64,000 nucleotides of DNA, taken from the NCBI GenBank assembly GCA_017984435.1, contig JAGNZK010000002.1, forward strand, positions 1-64,000, read 5' to 3'. Below, piece after piece: positions 20,501-29,726 of this stretch (positions within the stretch are counted from its first letter, which is position 1; each line of letters opens with the position of its first letter). The notes beneath the pieces were generated by a model. It did not search any database. It saw only the letters and a list, made by a program, of their open reading frames with translations, and had not been told where the DNA came from. A program made the translations under genes and the position numbers. Origin of the DNA: Nitrosomonas sp. GTDB taxonomy: Bacteria; Pseudomonadota; Gammaproteobacteria; Burkholderiales; Nitrosomonadaceae.

Positions 20501-20536
20501 CTAAACGACCGTTGGCTTTAGTCGGTGATCGTTTAG
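20501..20536. terminator. weak convergent hairpin between DUF2780 gene and ppsA
   Basis: CTAAACGA at 20501-20508 pairs exactly with TCGTTTAG at 20529-20536, with an inner CCG/CGG pairing and a 3-base bulge. It lies between two converging genes and its right arm covers the ppsA stop codon. Neither side has a clear T run, so terminator function is uncertain. Confidence 0.4.
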
Positions 20537-22923
20537 CTTCTATATCGCATTTGCTCCGCCAGATATGACCAAGTTCGCACGACACTGTCCGGGTTAAGTG
20601 AAAGGGTTTGAATACCGGTTTCAACCAACCAGTTGGCAAAATCCGGGTAGTCTGAAGGGCCTTGCCCGCAAATGCCAATGTATTTATCAGCTCGTACGCA
20701 GGCATTAATTGCTTGCTGCAATAACGCTTTCACGGCTGGATCGCGTTCGTTAAATGCTTCTGCAACCAGACTGGAGTCACGATCGATGCCTAGCGTAAGT
20801 TGCGTGAGATCATTGGAACCGATCGAGAAGCCGTCAAAATAATGCAAGAATTGATCCGCTAACAGCGCATTGGCAGGAATTTCACACATCATAATCAGGC
20901 GTAAGCCATTGTCGCCGCGTTTGAGGCCATTTTCAGCCAGTAAATCGACGACCTGCCGGGCCTCCGTCAGTGTTCTGACAAAGGGAATCATGATTTCCAC
21001 GGTAGTCAAACCCATTGCATCGCGCACTTTTTTGAGCGCCTGACATTCCAGTTCGAAGCAATCCTGAAAATCTTTGGAAATATAGCGGGATGCGCCACGA
21101 AAACCGAGCATGGGATTTTCTTCTTTTGGTTCGTAGCGCGAACCACCGGTCAGATTAGCGTATTCATTGGATTTGAAATCTGACAGACGCACAATGACCG
21201 GTTTGGGTGCGAATGCAGCAGCAATGGTGGCAATGCCTTCGCTGAGTTTGTCGACGTAGAATTGCACCGGATTACGATATCCGGCACATTTCTGTTCGAT
21301 GACTTGCTTCAGGTCATCCGATAGATTGGGATAATCGAGAATGGTCCTGGGATGTATGCCAATCATGCGGGCAATGATAAATTCCAGTCGTGCCAGACCA
21401 ACGCCGTGGTTGGGTAGTTTTTGCAAATCAAAAGCCAGCTCGGGATTGCCGATGTTCATCGCAATTTTGATAGGAATGGGCGGCATCGATTCGAGAGCCA
21501 GTTCAGTCACTTCAACATCAAGTACACCTTGGAAAACATGTCCCGCGTCGCCATCTGCGCAGGATACCGTGACCATCTGAGCTTCCGTCAATACTTCAGT
21601 GACGTTGCCGCAGCCGACAACGGCGGGAATACCCAATTCACGGGCAATGATGGCGGCATGGCAGGTACGTCCGCCACGGTTGGTGACTATCGCGGCTGCG
21701 CGTTTCATGACCGGTTCCCAATCCGGATCGGTCATGTCGGTTACCAGAATGTCGCCTACCTGCACTTTGGACATTTCCTTTGCATTGAGAATCAAACGAA
21801 CTGGGCCGCTGCCGATTTTTTGTCCGATGGCGCGGCCGGAGGCCAGAATTTCTGATTTGTTCTTCAGTTGATAGCTTTTCAGTAATTTGGTACTAGTTTG
21901 CGATTGCACGGTTTCCGGCCGGGCTTGCAGGATATACAACTTGCCGTTGATGCCGTCTTTCCCCCATTCAATATCCATCGGTTTTTGGTAATGCCGCTCA
22001 ATAATCACTGCCTGACGTGCCAATGCCTCGACTTCATCGTCGCTGATAGCAAAGCGATTTTGCTGGGATAGTGGCACAGGACAGGTTTCTACCGTGTGAT
22101 GTGCAGCAGGCTTTTGCGCATAGCGTATTTGTACCAGCTTGGAACCTAAATCGCGCTTGATGATGGCGGATTTTCCCAGCGCCAATACGGGCTTAAAAAC
22201 ATAAAACTCATCCGGATTAACGACGCCTTGCACGATGGCTTCACCCAATCCGTAAGAAGCTGTGATCAGCACCACCTGATCAAAGCCGGATTCGGTATCC
22301 AATGTGAAGATCACGCCGGAAGCGCCTATGTCACTGCGTATCATATGCTGAATCCCGGCAGACAAAGCCACATCAGCGTGTGCGAAGCCTTTATGTACCC
22401 GGTAAGCGATGGCGCGGTCACTGTATAGTGAGGCAAAAACATGTTTGATGGCAGTCAATAAGTTTTCCAATCCGCAAATATTCAGTAAGGTTTCCTGTTG
22501 CCCGGCAAATGATGCGTCGGCGAGATCTTCCGCCGTGGCGGATGAGCGTACGGCAACGGAAATATCACGTTGTCCGACGTCCAACTGCATCTTTTCGTAA
22601 GCTTGGGTAATTTCGTCTTGCAAACGAATGGGTAGCGCTGTATTTATCATCCAGTTGCGAATTTCACGACCGGTTTGGGCGAGCGCCGACACGTCTTCGA
22701 TATTCAGTGTTGCCAGGATGCTCTCAATACGTTTATTCAATTGATCTTGAGCAAGAAAATCTCGGAATGCACAAGCCGTTGTGGCAAATCCGTCGGGAAC
22801 GCTGACACCTGCTGTGGATAATTGGCTGATCATTTCACCCAAAGAGGCATTCTTGCCACCGACGCGATTGACATCGGTCATGCGTAACTGATCAAACCAG
22901 GAAATATATGTTAGTGAGTTCAT
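20533..22923 (-). CDS. ppsA: phosphoenolpyruvate synthase
   Basis: Converts pyruvate, ATP and water to phosphoenolpyruvate, AMP and phosphate for gluconeogenesis. The 796 residues show the N-terminal ATP-grasp half ([12 protein letters not shown] near residue 22; [19 protein letters not shown]), the phosphohistidine swivel domain ([21 protein letters not shown]) and the C-terminal PEP/pyruvate barrel ([23 protein letters not shown]; Cys in GICGQGPSD). In an autotroph it feeds fixed carbon to sugars. The gene reads toward the DUF2780 gene. Confidence 0.97.
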   Translation of the reverse strand: MNSLTYISWFDQLRMTDVNRVGGKNASLGEMISQLSTAGVSVPDGFATTACAFRDFLAQDQLNKRIESILATLNIEDVSALAQTGREIRNWMINTALPIRLQDEITQAYEKMQLDVGQRDISVAVRSSATAEDLADASFAGQQETLLNICGLENLLTAIKHVFASLYSDRAIAYRVHKGFAHADVALSAGIQHMIRSDIGASGVIFTLDTESGFDQVVLITASYGLGEAIVQGVVNPDEFYVFKPVLALGKSAIIKRDLGSKLVQIRYAQKPAAHHTVETCPVPLSQQNRFAISDDEVEALARQAVIIERHYQKPMDIEWGKDGINGKLYILQARPETVQSQTSTKLLKSYQLKNKSEILASGRAIGQKIGSGPVRLILNAKEMSKVQVGDILVTDMTDPDWEPVMKRAAAIVTNRGGRTCHAAIIARELGIPAVVGCGNVTEVLTEAQMVTVSCADGDAGHVFQGVLDVEVTELALESMPPIPIKIAMNIGNPELAFDLQKLPNHGVGLARLEFIIARMIGIHPRTILDYPNLSDDLKQVIEQKCAGYRNPVQFYVDKLSEGIATIAAAFAPKPVIVRLSDFKSNEYANLTGGSRYEPKEENPMLGFRGASRYISKDFQDCFELECQALKKVRDAMGLTTVEIMIPFVRTLTEARQVVDLLAENGLKRGDNGLRLIMMCEIPANALLADQFLHYFDGFSIGSNDLTQLTLGIDRDSSLVAEAFNERDPAVKALLQQAINACVRADKYIGICGQGPSDYPDFANWLVETGIQTLSLNPDSVVRTWSYLAEQMRYRS

Positions 22924-23141
22924 TTTTTACTCGATTTAAGAGCAGAGATTGCTGCTGTATAAGCTGTACAAGTGAGTATGTGTCTCAATAATTCTATAAT
23001 AAATAAGATCGTAGAAACATTTTTCGGGATGAGTGGATTATCTGATTTAAATGCATTAAAGGATAAACCATATGCTTAAGGTTTGTTGACGTTTCGAGAT
23101 AAGTATTTAATAGATAGAAACAAACTCGTAATATTGGGGTT

Positions 23142-23419
23142 CCATGCTACCAACAAAACGAGTTTGCGCTGCCCCGCTGGATGCTCAGTGATGAGTTCTG
23201 GTGGATGCTGGGGAAGACTGCTTCAAGAAGCGATTTATAACAAACGCAGTCTGCGCATGACAGTAGAAGGTATGCTGTATCGAATGTGGATTGGTTGTCC
23301 GTGGCGGGATTTGCCAGAAGCGTTTGGTTGCTGGAATTTGATCTACAAAAGATTTAATGCATGGTCATTAAACAGCAAGTGGTTAAGGATTTTCAAGGCA
23401 TTATCTATTGATCCGGATC
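23142..23419 (+). pseudogene. IS5-family transposase remnant (N-terminal part)
   Basis: Decayed transposase start. One frame gives WMLSDEFWWMLG, the next LLQEAIYNKR, MTVEGMLYRMWIGCPWRDL and WLRIFKALSIDPD; these are consecutive blocks of the DUF4096-type N terminus of IS5-family transposases. A frameshift lies near 23205-23225. The similarity stops at about 23419 and the DDE catalytic region is missing. The left end of the element probably lies near 23075-23085, but no matching right inverted repeat was found. Confidence 0.8.
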
Positions 23420-23892
23420 GTGTTGTAATTCCTCGATGGATTGGTATATTGCGCCGGAATGCCACTTGATAGAACTCCTGCAGGATGGTTTTGTGGAAAC
23501 GCTCGCAGATACCGTTGGTCCGTGGATGATTGGCTTTCGTTCTGGAATGCTCAATGTCATTGAGCAAATCAGCCGCTGTGATGGACGTTTTAGTAGTATA
23601 CAACTTAGGCCCATTTGGAATAAGTATCGACGAAGGTTTGCTGATAAATTCGTTCCATGCACCTTGCGGATGCCGACATAGAAGGTATCTTGGCTGCCGA
23701 GATAGCCGGGATGAGCCGTCCCGATCTCACCATAGGCAACATCATTCTCCTGTTTCCACTGCCGTCTGATAGCGATAGAAAGTATCACGAGAAGAATTCA
23801 TCACCTTGCGGTGTGAGATACATTCCAAGCTCGGTTGACAGATTAAGCAAGCCAATCTTGTGTTTGATGGCATTCTGTTGAATACTACTCAT
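23410..23892 (-). pseudogene. IS481-family transposase remnant
   Basis: Reading leftward from an ATG at 23892: AIKHKIGLLNL, SRDTFYRYQTAVE, IGTAHPGYLGSQDTFYVG, YTTKTSITAADLLND directly joined to DIEHSRTKA, then TNGICERFHKTILQEFYQVAF and YQSIEELQHDPDQ. These are ordered blocks of an IS481-type integrase, but they fall in several frames and at least two internal segments are missing: between the helix-turn-helix and the catalytic core, and inside the core. The element is dead and fuses at GATCCGGATC (23410-23419) with the IS5 remnant. Confidence 0.82.
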
Positions 23893-24139
23893 GGGATTAC
23901 TCCTCTGCGCTTTCGCGCTTGGTTAATAAAGATTCACACCTCTATCAAACTGGGTAATCCTAACCTTTGGCAAGACCTTGTTGTCAAATCAAATCTGAAT
24001 TATTGCACTTAAATCAATGGATTTTATTTTTGACAGCACACATCACTGTTTATTTAACTAGATAGAAAGAAGTGAACTTGCTAACCTTGAAGCCTATATC
24101 AATCAGGCTTGATCAGCAGAAAAAACTTTTTGAATCTGG

Positions 24140-25948
24140 ATGGAGACAGATCATTCGGTATCTATACCAAGGGAGACGGTTACTTTGAATTTTGAATTGC
24201 ATTCGCGCACTACTGAGGTTCTTGATAAATTTTCAGCGCGGCGCTCACTACATACTTTCTCAGCGCTGCTTGTAGTATTTTTCATTGCGCTGTTGTTTCA
24301 CTCGGATCTAGCTCCGCTTGAAGAAACTCATTGGGATGCGCCGATCTATGTACAACTTTCCAAACGAGCTGCAGAGACCAACATGTTGGCGGACTATCAT
24401 CAGTACGCTCATGAAATTCAGCTTGGTCCGGGTGATGATGCGCATTGGTATTTCACCCGTATTGGTCACATTCTTTTGCTTGGTGAAGTAACTCGGCTAT
24501 TCGGTACTACTGAAACTGCACTGGTAGCAATGCAGTGGTTATATCGGATTTTTATGGCATTGGGCGTTACACTGTGCATAGTGCTTGGTTTGCGTTTAGT
24601 TACGCTATTACGATCTGAGAAACCGGATGCTATTTGGAAGATAGGATATCTGCTTGCGGCGGTGACTTATGTCGCCTCAGATAGCTATCGTGGGCTTCAA
24701 GGTCACTTGCTTAGTGAACCTCCGGCATTTGTAACCTTGGTTCTCTTCGCCGTGATATTGCTGAGAGCTGTTGAGTGTAGATCTTTAGTGATCGGGGCTT
24801 GTGCCGGTTGTTTGTTATTCTTGCTATTTTTCATCCGGATTGATGCGGTTTTTCCGGGGATAGTTTTCTTGGCGATAATGTTGTCGGCACTAGTGGTACT
24901 GAGAAAGTTTGATGCCGTCCCGAGTATCATCACTGCTGGTTTAGTCTCATTAGTTTTGTACTTGGCATATGCATGGTGGTTTTCTCCCTTAGTTAATCCG
25001 CAGATCTTGGCGAATTTTTCCTCTGCAGCAAAGGAAATGTTTCCTGGCGTGCTGGTCAAGAGCCTGTTTGCTATTGCAATCGCTGGCGGGCTGCTGTGGG
25101 TAGGGGCCTGTACAGCGGTGACGATACTGTGGCGTGATCCCGTGGTTCGTTTTGCGATGATATGGCTTGGATTAGCATTGTTGCCCATGGTGATTGATAG
25201 CTTGAATGGACGTTCGGTTCAAGCACGTATGGCCTTTTTTATTGTACTGCCGCTTTTGGTTCTTGCCGGTGAGGGCTGGAGTTGGATTCTACGGAGCTTT
25301 ATAAAGCAACAGAAGATTCTTCCTTTGGCAATCGCTTTGGGTTTTACGGCGACACTGGCGCTTACGCCTTACTCACTGATAATGCAAGAATCCCGTAACT
25401 TGGCAATTAATTATCTACCTATTGAAATTCAGAAATACTTATTTATTTCACTGTCGAAAAATGATGCTGTCAGAGCTGCTCCGCAGTATCAGGATTCAAG
25501 ATTAGGTTTGCTCGTTCGTCCGATGTATGAGCGTTGGACTTTGGAATATTCAAAAATGCGAGAGATAGGAGATTATTTGTATATTCCTGAGCGACCTGCC
25601 TATTTATTATGGCCAAGCGCTAAATTAGCGGATCAGCATTCACTTCAAAGCTATATAGGATTGCTCCGGTATTTTGGCAAGAAATATCCAGAGAACGCAG
25701 ACATTTTTCTGACGAAGCTGCCAAATAAAGTTGTTGCTGAATCTTGCACGGCGAGAACGCCAAGTGAAACGGAACCTGTGATATTTTGCTCAACCTTTGT
25801 TTCTTCAGATTTGGAAGTTTTACGAAGGAACAAGATTCCTCTGTATATTCTTGGTGTTGATGGGTATTCTATGCCAGATATGCCACAGTTAGAACTGAGT
25901 GTTTTATTGTCAATCCCGCCATTTGTACTCTATGGAATTGCTGAGTAG
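24140..25948 (+). CDS. polytopic membrane protein, possibly GT-C glycosyltransferase
   Basis: A 602-residue protein with about 11 predicted transmembrane helices between residues 35 and 410 and a soluble C-terminal region. The first extracytoplasmic loop is acidic (LEETHWDAPIY), like the catalytic-loop region of PMT/ArnT-type GT-C enzymes that use lipid-linked sugars. This resemblance is topological and weak; no diagnostic motif was found. It stands alone, directly downstream of the insertion-sequence scar, with a poor Shine-Dalgarno sequence at the chosen ATG. Transfer with the mobile elements is possible. Confidence 0.6.
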   Translation: METDHSVSIPRETVTLNFELHSRTTEVLDKFSARRSLHTFSALLVVFFIALLFHSDLAPLEETHWDAPIYVQLSKRAAETNMLADYHQYAHEIQLGPGDDAHWYFTRIGHILLLGEVTRLFGTTETALVAMQWLYRIFMALGVTLCIVLGLRLVTLLRSEKPDAIWKIGYLLAAVTYVASDSYRGLQGHLLSEPPAFVTLVLFAVILLRAVECRSLVIGACAGCLLFLLFFIRIDAVFPGIVFLAIMLSALVVLRKFDAVPSIITAGLVSLVLYLAYAWWFSPLVNPQILANFSSAAKEMFPGVLVKSLFAIAIAGGLLWVGACTAVTILWRDPVVRFAMIWLGLALLPMVIDSLNGRSVQARMAFFIVLPLLVLAGEGWSWILRSFIKQQKILPLAIALGFTATLALTPYSLIMQESRNLAINYLPIEIQKYLFISLSKNDAVRAAPQYQDSRLGLLVRPMYERWTLEYSKMREIGDYLYIPERPAYLLWPSAKLADQHSLQSYIGLLRYFGKKYPENADIFLTKLPNKVVAESCTARTPSETEPVIFCSTFVSSDLEVLRRNKIPLYILGVDGYSMPDMPQLELSVLLSIPPFVLYGIAE

Positions 25949-26204
25949 CGACTTAATTGTCTAGAGATATCGGCTGAAAAATTTGCAGTGGTTGCGGTAA
26001 CGGCCATCTATACAAAAATATGCGATAAGCTTTAGCTTTCAATTTATTAAAAATCGGCATACACAACAAATACCACATCACAACAGTGCAGTTTATTGAG
26101 GTATGCCGAATAAATCTATTCTAGTCTTCATCTTTATCAATCGACTCCCCATGCCACATACTATGTGATTGGCATGGTTGTCGTCGAAAGATTATTCAGT
26201 TGAT

Positions 26205-26861
26205 CTAGGCATGTGCTTCATGAAAAGTATGCACGGCCTTTGGATCGAGATGGTTAATGGTGGCCATAATCTGTTGCGGATGGGACAACGTCGGCGCCAT
26301 GCTCCAGCGATTAAGCGCATCATTGCCAATACGTACCATGCCAGTGTGATTTTCTTTTACTCTGTCAAGAGCAATTTCGCGATCAAAGAAGCCGAGACGA
26401 AAGCGAACTAATTCAATATCTTCCGGTGCACCGGTCAGAAACTTCCAACCAGGTTTTATGCCATGACGATCAGCATATTGCCTGAGCCCCTTGGGAGAAT
26501 CCAGATCAGGCTGCAAGGTAATTGAATACATGAAGACATCGCGTCCAGCACGTTCGCCCAACATTTCTTGTACCTGTACCAAATTGGCTGTTGCTTTCGG
26601 ACAGATGCCAGCGCATTGGGCGTACATCATATTGATGGCGACAACTTTATCGCGAATCAAGTCATCGTAGAACTTGACGGCTTCCCCTTCATGCGTATAG
26701 AGCGTTACGTTCGGAAACGGTGTGGTGCTCAAATCCCTGTCGTCCCAACTGGCAGTAGTATCCGGTATCTTGTTGTCCAGTGCTTGCCACGCAGCATTCA
26801 GGCCAATCAAACCCAGTGCGGCTGCACCCATACCTGCTAATATTTCTCTACGCGTATTCAT
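26205..26861 (-). CDS. SCO1/SenC-family copper protein
   Basis: A 218-residue thioredoxin-fold protein with the SCO copper ligands: Cys83 and Cys87 in CAGICP and His172 in NHTGMVRIG. The N terminus has the twin-arginine pattern NTRREILAGMGAAALGLIG, so it is probably exported or anchored via Tat. SCO proteins carry copper or redox power to copper enzymes, classically the CuA site of cytochrome oxidase. Here the gene starts 38 bases downstream of a multicopper oxidase on the same strand, so I infer it helps metallate that enzyme. Confidence 0.9.
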   Translation of the reverse strand: MNTRREILAGMGAAALGLIGLNAAWQALDNKIPDTTASWDDRDLSTTPFPNVTLYTHEGEAVKFYDDLIRDKVVAINMMYAQCAGICPKATANLVQVQEMLGERAGRDVFMYSITLQPDLDSPKGLRQYADRHGIKPGWKFLTGAPEDIELVRFRLGFFDREIALDRVKENHTGMVRIGNDALNRWSMAPTLSHPQQIMATINHLDPKAVHTFHEAHA

Positions 26862-26899
26862 AGTAGTTTCCTCTTTGTTTATTCATGTTGGTCTTTCGC

Positions 26900-28759
26900 T
26901 CACTCCACAATGTCCCAGCGCACCATCATGGCGTGGTCTTCATGAATCATATTGTGGCAGTGCATCACATACTTTCCAGGGAAATCCCGAAAGCGCATAA
27001 ACAACCTAATAGCTTCATTTGGCCCCAGCACGTAGACATCCTTACGCCCTTTTTCGTGCGCGGGCACAGGCACTTCAATGCCATTTTTAAATCTCTTTAG
27101 GATATGACCTTCTTCGAAGTGGATATGAACGGGATGGCTCCAACCACCGGATGGATTGTCCAGTTCCCATATTTCCATGCCGCCTGCGGCTATGTGCGCG
27201 TCGGGGGAATTAACATTGACAAATTTATCATTGATGGACCACATGCCATTTTTGCGCGCAAATACCCAAGTCCTAACGGGAGCTGCCGCGATTTCAGCGG
27301 GAGTTGGTCTACGTATCGGGCGTAAAGTGCTCGGTACTCGGCTGACATCCGGTTCACTAGGTTCATGGTCGACAATAAACTTGAGCACGCGTATGCCAGG
27401 GGCTTTGACACCGTTTGGTCCACGTGTACTATTTTGTTCTAGCCGGTTAGCGAGATAAAGTACAGTTCCCTGAGCGTACTTGGAGAAATCCACAACGATA
27501 TCGCCGCGCTCAGCCACACCCAAGTGAACTTTGAATTGATTGAGCAGCGGCTTGGGCAAAAGATTACCGTCATTGGCGATATAGGTGAAACTTTGCACTT
27601 TATCTGCTTCATTAACTAAATGGAACTGATAAAAGCGACTTGGTCCCGCATTCAGCAGGCGGAAGCGATATTTACGGCGGGCGACTCTCAGTACAGGTTC
27701 AATCTTTTCATTTACCGTAATTTTATCGCCGAACGTGCCTTCTGGGCTAAGCTGATCGAATATTTGGATGCCATTCGCGTCGAAGCGCTTATCCTGGAAT
27801 GCCAACGGATAATCGTAGCGACCACTTGGTAACCTTAAAGCGGCCGGATTAGGATCATGCTCGTCGCCTGAATCGATGGCGTCGTAAATTAGATAAAAAC
27901 CTGCTAGGCCACGGCTTGCATTGGGTGCAGTAAAATCCAGACAATGGTCGTGATACCATAGCGTACCGAGTGCTTCACGTTTGTCACCGCCTACAGGATT
28001 ATTGGGACCTTTGGGAAATTCATCAAATCCGGCATAGACATTAGGATAAAACTGATCTTTGAACTTGCCTGGTCCGCTGAGTGTTGGTCCGGATTTTGTT
28101 TCACTGAAATAATCGCCAGGGAAACCGTCACTTTCTGAAGGTGTATGCAAGTTATGCAGATGCATGCTGATTTCCGGTGTGCCGAAGCCCACATGATCCT
28201 CAGGTAATTCGTTATATAAACGAACGATGACCGGACGTCCATATCGCGCGTGGAATGTAGGGTTGGGGTAAGGATGGCCATCTTCGAACTTACCGACATA
28301 GTTCCAAACAAGCTGTGGAGGATAATCCGGATGAAATACATGATCTGTAATCTCTTCAGCTCTTAATTCATACGTATCCGCCTGATCGTACTGAAGTTGC
28401 GGATTGCCGAAGAAATCCGCCCAGCGTTGGTGTTTATTGCGCCCACACTCATCATATGCAGTATTCGTTTCTCCTTGCGGTATCCGATAGGGATCCGTAA
28501 GAAGATCTGTTTGTGCCACCGGCTCAACCGCCTCGGGTAATTCTTCCAGCCAAGGTGTAGTTGGTGGACTAGGTGGCAACGATGAAGCGCCTTGTGCCTC
28601 GCTTTTGCGGGGAGTTAAGATTAACGGTGCTGCCAGAATTGTGGCCCCAGTTGTTTTAAAGAAAGCGCGCCTCGATTCATTATATGGTGAATCGGAAAGG
28701 CTATCTTGCGAGGAACCAGCTGTGCTATCTTGCGTAGAATCATCTTCTGTATGTTTCAT
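26900..28759 (-). CDS. Tat-exported multicopper oxidase
   Basis: A 619-residue three-domain multicopper oxidase. A twin-arginine signal (NESRRAFFKTTGATILAAP) is near residues 28-46 after an unusually long Ser/Asp-rich n-region. Copper-site motifs are MHLHNLHTPSESDG, WYHDHCLDF, HPVHIHFEEGH and the C-terminal HCHNMIHEDHAMM with its type-1 Cys, two His and Met. The architecture matches bilirubin oxidase/CotA/laccase-like enzymes that oxidise metals or phenols and reduce oxygen to water. A SCO gene follows, and a secreted-type heme peroxidase is divergent. Confidence 0.93.
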   Translation of the reverse strand: MKHTEDDSTQDSTAGSSQDSLSDSPYNESRRAFFKTTGATILAAPLILTPRKSEAQGASSLPPSPPTTPWLEELPEAVEPVAQTDLLTDPYRIPQGETNTAYDECGRNKHQRWADFFGNPQLQYDQADTYELRAEEITDHVFHPDYPPQLVWNYVGKFEDGHPYPNPTFHARYGRPVIVRLYNELPEDHVGFGTPEISMHLHNLHTPSESDGFPGDYFSETKSGPTLSGPGKFKDQFYPNVYAGFDEFPKGPNNPVGGDKREALGTLWYHDHCLDFTAPNASRGLAGFYLIYDAIDSGDEHDPNPAALRLPSGRYDYPLAFQDKRFDANGIQIFDQLSPEGTFGDKITVNEKIEPVLRVARRKYRFRLLNAGPSRFYQFHLVNEADKVQSFTYIANDGNLLPKPLLNQFKVHLGVAERGDIVVDFSKYAQGTVLYLANRLEQNSTRGPNGVKAPGIRVLKFIVDHEPSEPDVSRVPSTLRPIRRPTPAEIAAAPVRTWVFARKNGMWSINDKFVNVNSPDAHIAAGGMEIWELDNPSGGWSHPVHIHFEEGHILKRFKNGIEVPVPAHEKGRKDVYVLGPNEAIRLFMRFRDFPGKYVMHCHNMIHEDHAMMVRWDIVE

Positions 28760-28927
28760 GAAATCCTCCTTCTATAAATAATCTGACCGTCTATTTGTGC
28801 CAACATGATCCGATCGCTTGATTGTTATTCTTTCTTCCTACTGATTTTGCTGAATTCAATTAACCAATAATTGCAATTGATATGCTAGGGCTGTAAGTCT
28901 GCAAAGTAAATTAGCAAAATACTTGTT

Positions 28928-28948
28928 TTTATCTAAGCATTTGCTTAG
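28928..28948. promoter_or_regulatory. palindromic element, copy A (oxidase side)
   Basis: The left arm TTTATCTAAG and right core CTTAG surround CATTTG. In 21 positions it differs from copy B (29468-29488) at only two. It lies about 170 bases upstream of the multicopper oxidase start on its promoter side. I infer an operator; the regulator is unknown. Confidence 0.5.
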
Positions 28949-28956
28949 TGATGTAT

Positions 28957-28971
28957 TGATTCTAATTCTCA
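28957..28971. promoter_or_regulatory. candidate Fur box
   Basis: TGATTCT-A-ATTCTCA matches 11 of the 14 specified positions of the 7-1-7 Fur pattern TGATAAT-N-ATTATCA and continues into ATTAAT. It lies immediately beside palindromic copy A, about 200 bases upstream of the multicopper oxidase gene. This is a match by eye only. Confidence 0.35.
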
Positions 28972-29467
28972 TTAATATTGGTGCGTTGGCGCTGTGGAGA
29001 AAGTCGTAATTTATGTTGAAGGATGTGGTTTGTGTGATCAGAGAATGAGATTTTCTCTGGAAAGGCATTGATGAAGCTTTTCGACAGAACGAAGTGAACG
29101 GTAAAGTACTTTGTTTTATTAAGAAATCTCCGAATAGCTGTCATTTCGGAGTACAGATAAAGTATATATTGTTGATTTATTAATATTATTTTTTCGTATC
29201 CAGAATGACAAATGCAAGTAGTTAAGAGACTTCCTGATTACAAAACAGTGATTAGTTGTGCTGTGCTGTAAAGAGATTTGGAATTTTCTAAGTCAGGTGA
29301 TTTAGGGCGCCACTGTTTCGATGATTTTAATCTTGTTTCAAGTAATAAGTGTTTTGTTTAATTATCTTAGTAGATATATCAACTAATTGAATAATAGTAG
29401 TTTTTATGGAAATATTTTAGGCTGATTTTGTCATATAAGCTGAAAGCAATCCAGCTAATTTCTAAAA

Positions 29468-29493
29468 TTTATCTAAGTAATTGCTTAGATAAA
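29468..29493. promoter_or_regulatory. palindromic element, copy B (peroxidase side)
   Basis: A perfect 10-bp inverted repeat: TTTATCTAAG at 29468-29477 and CTTAGATAAA at 29484-29493 with a TAATTG spacer. It lies 234 bases before the heme peroxidase start. Copy A has the same left arm and core. The rest of the 967-base gap between the oxidase and peroxidase genes is A+T-rich and shows no supported gene. Confidence 0.55.
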
Positions 29494-29726
29494 AACAGGC
29501 ATTCTGCCAATTTATTTACCCAATGAATAACCTTAGTATGCGAAGTGGAGATAATGGAAATGAGTGTGGTTCTGAGTGGATTTTGAATAAACCAGCAGAA
29601 CCGGCAAGATAGGGAACTCGTCAGAAGTGTTACTAAACCTATTGATTGCAACGGTTAATGAATGAATTTAACCGATAAAAAACCTAAACACTCATCTTTA
29701 ATAATTAAAATTATGAGATAAATAAA

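Noticed and set aside
28760-29726. Several short open frames of 60-70 codons in the long oxidase/peroxidase gap
   Set aside because: No ribosome-binding sites, low-complexity A+T-rich translations and no recognisable domain; the gap looks regulatory.
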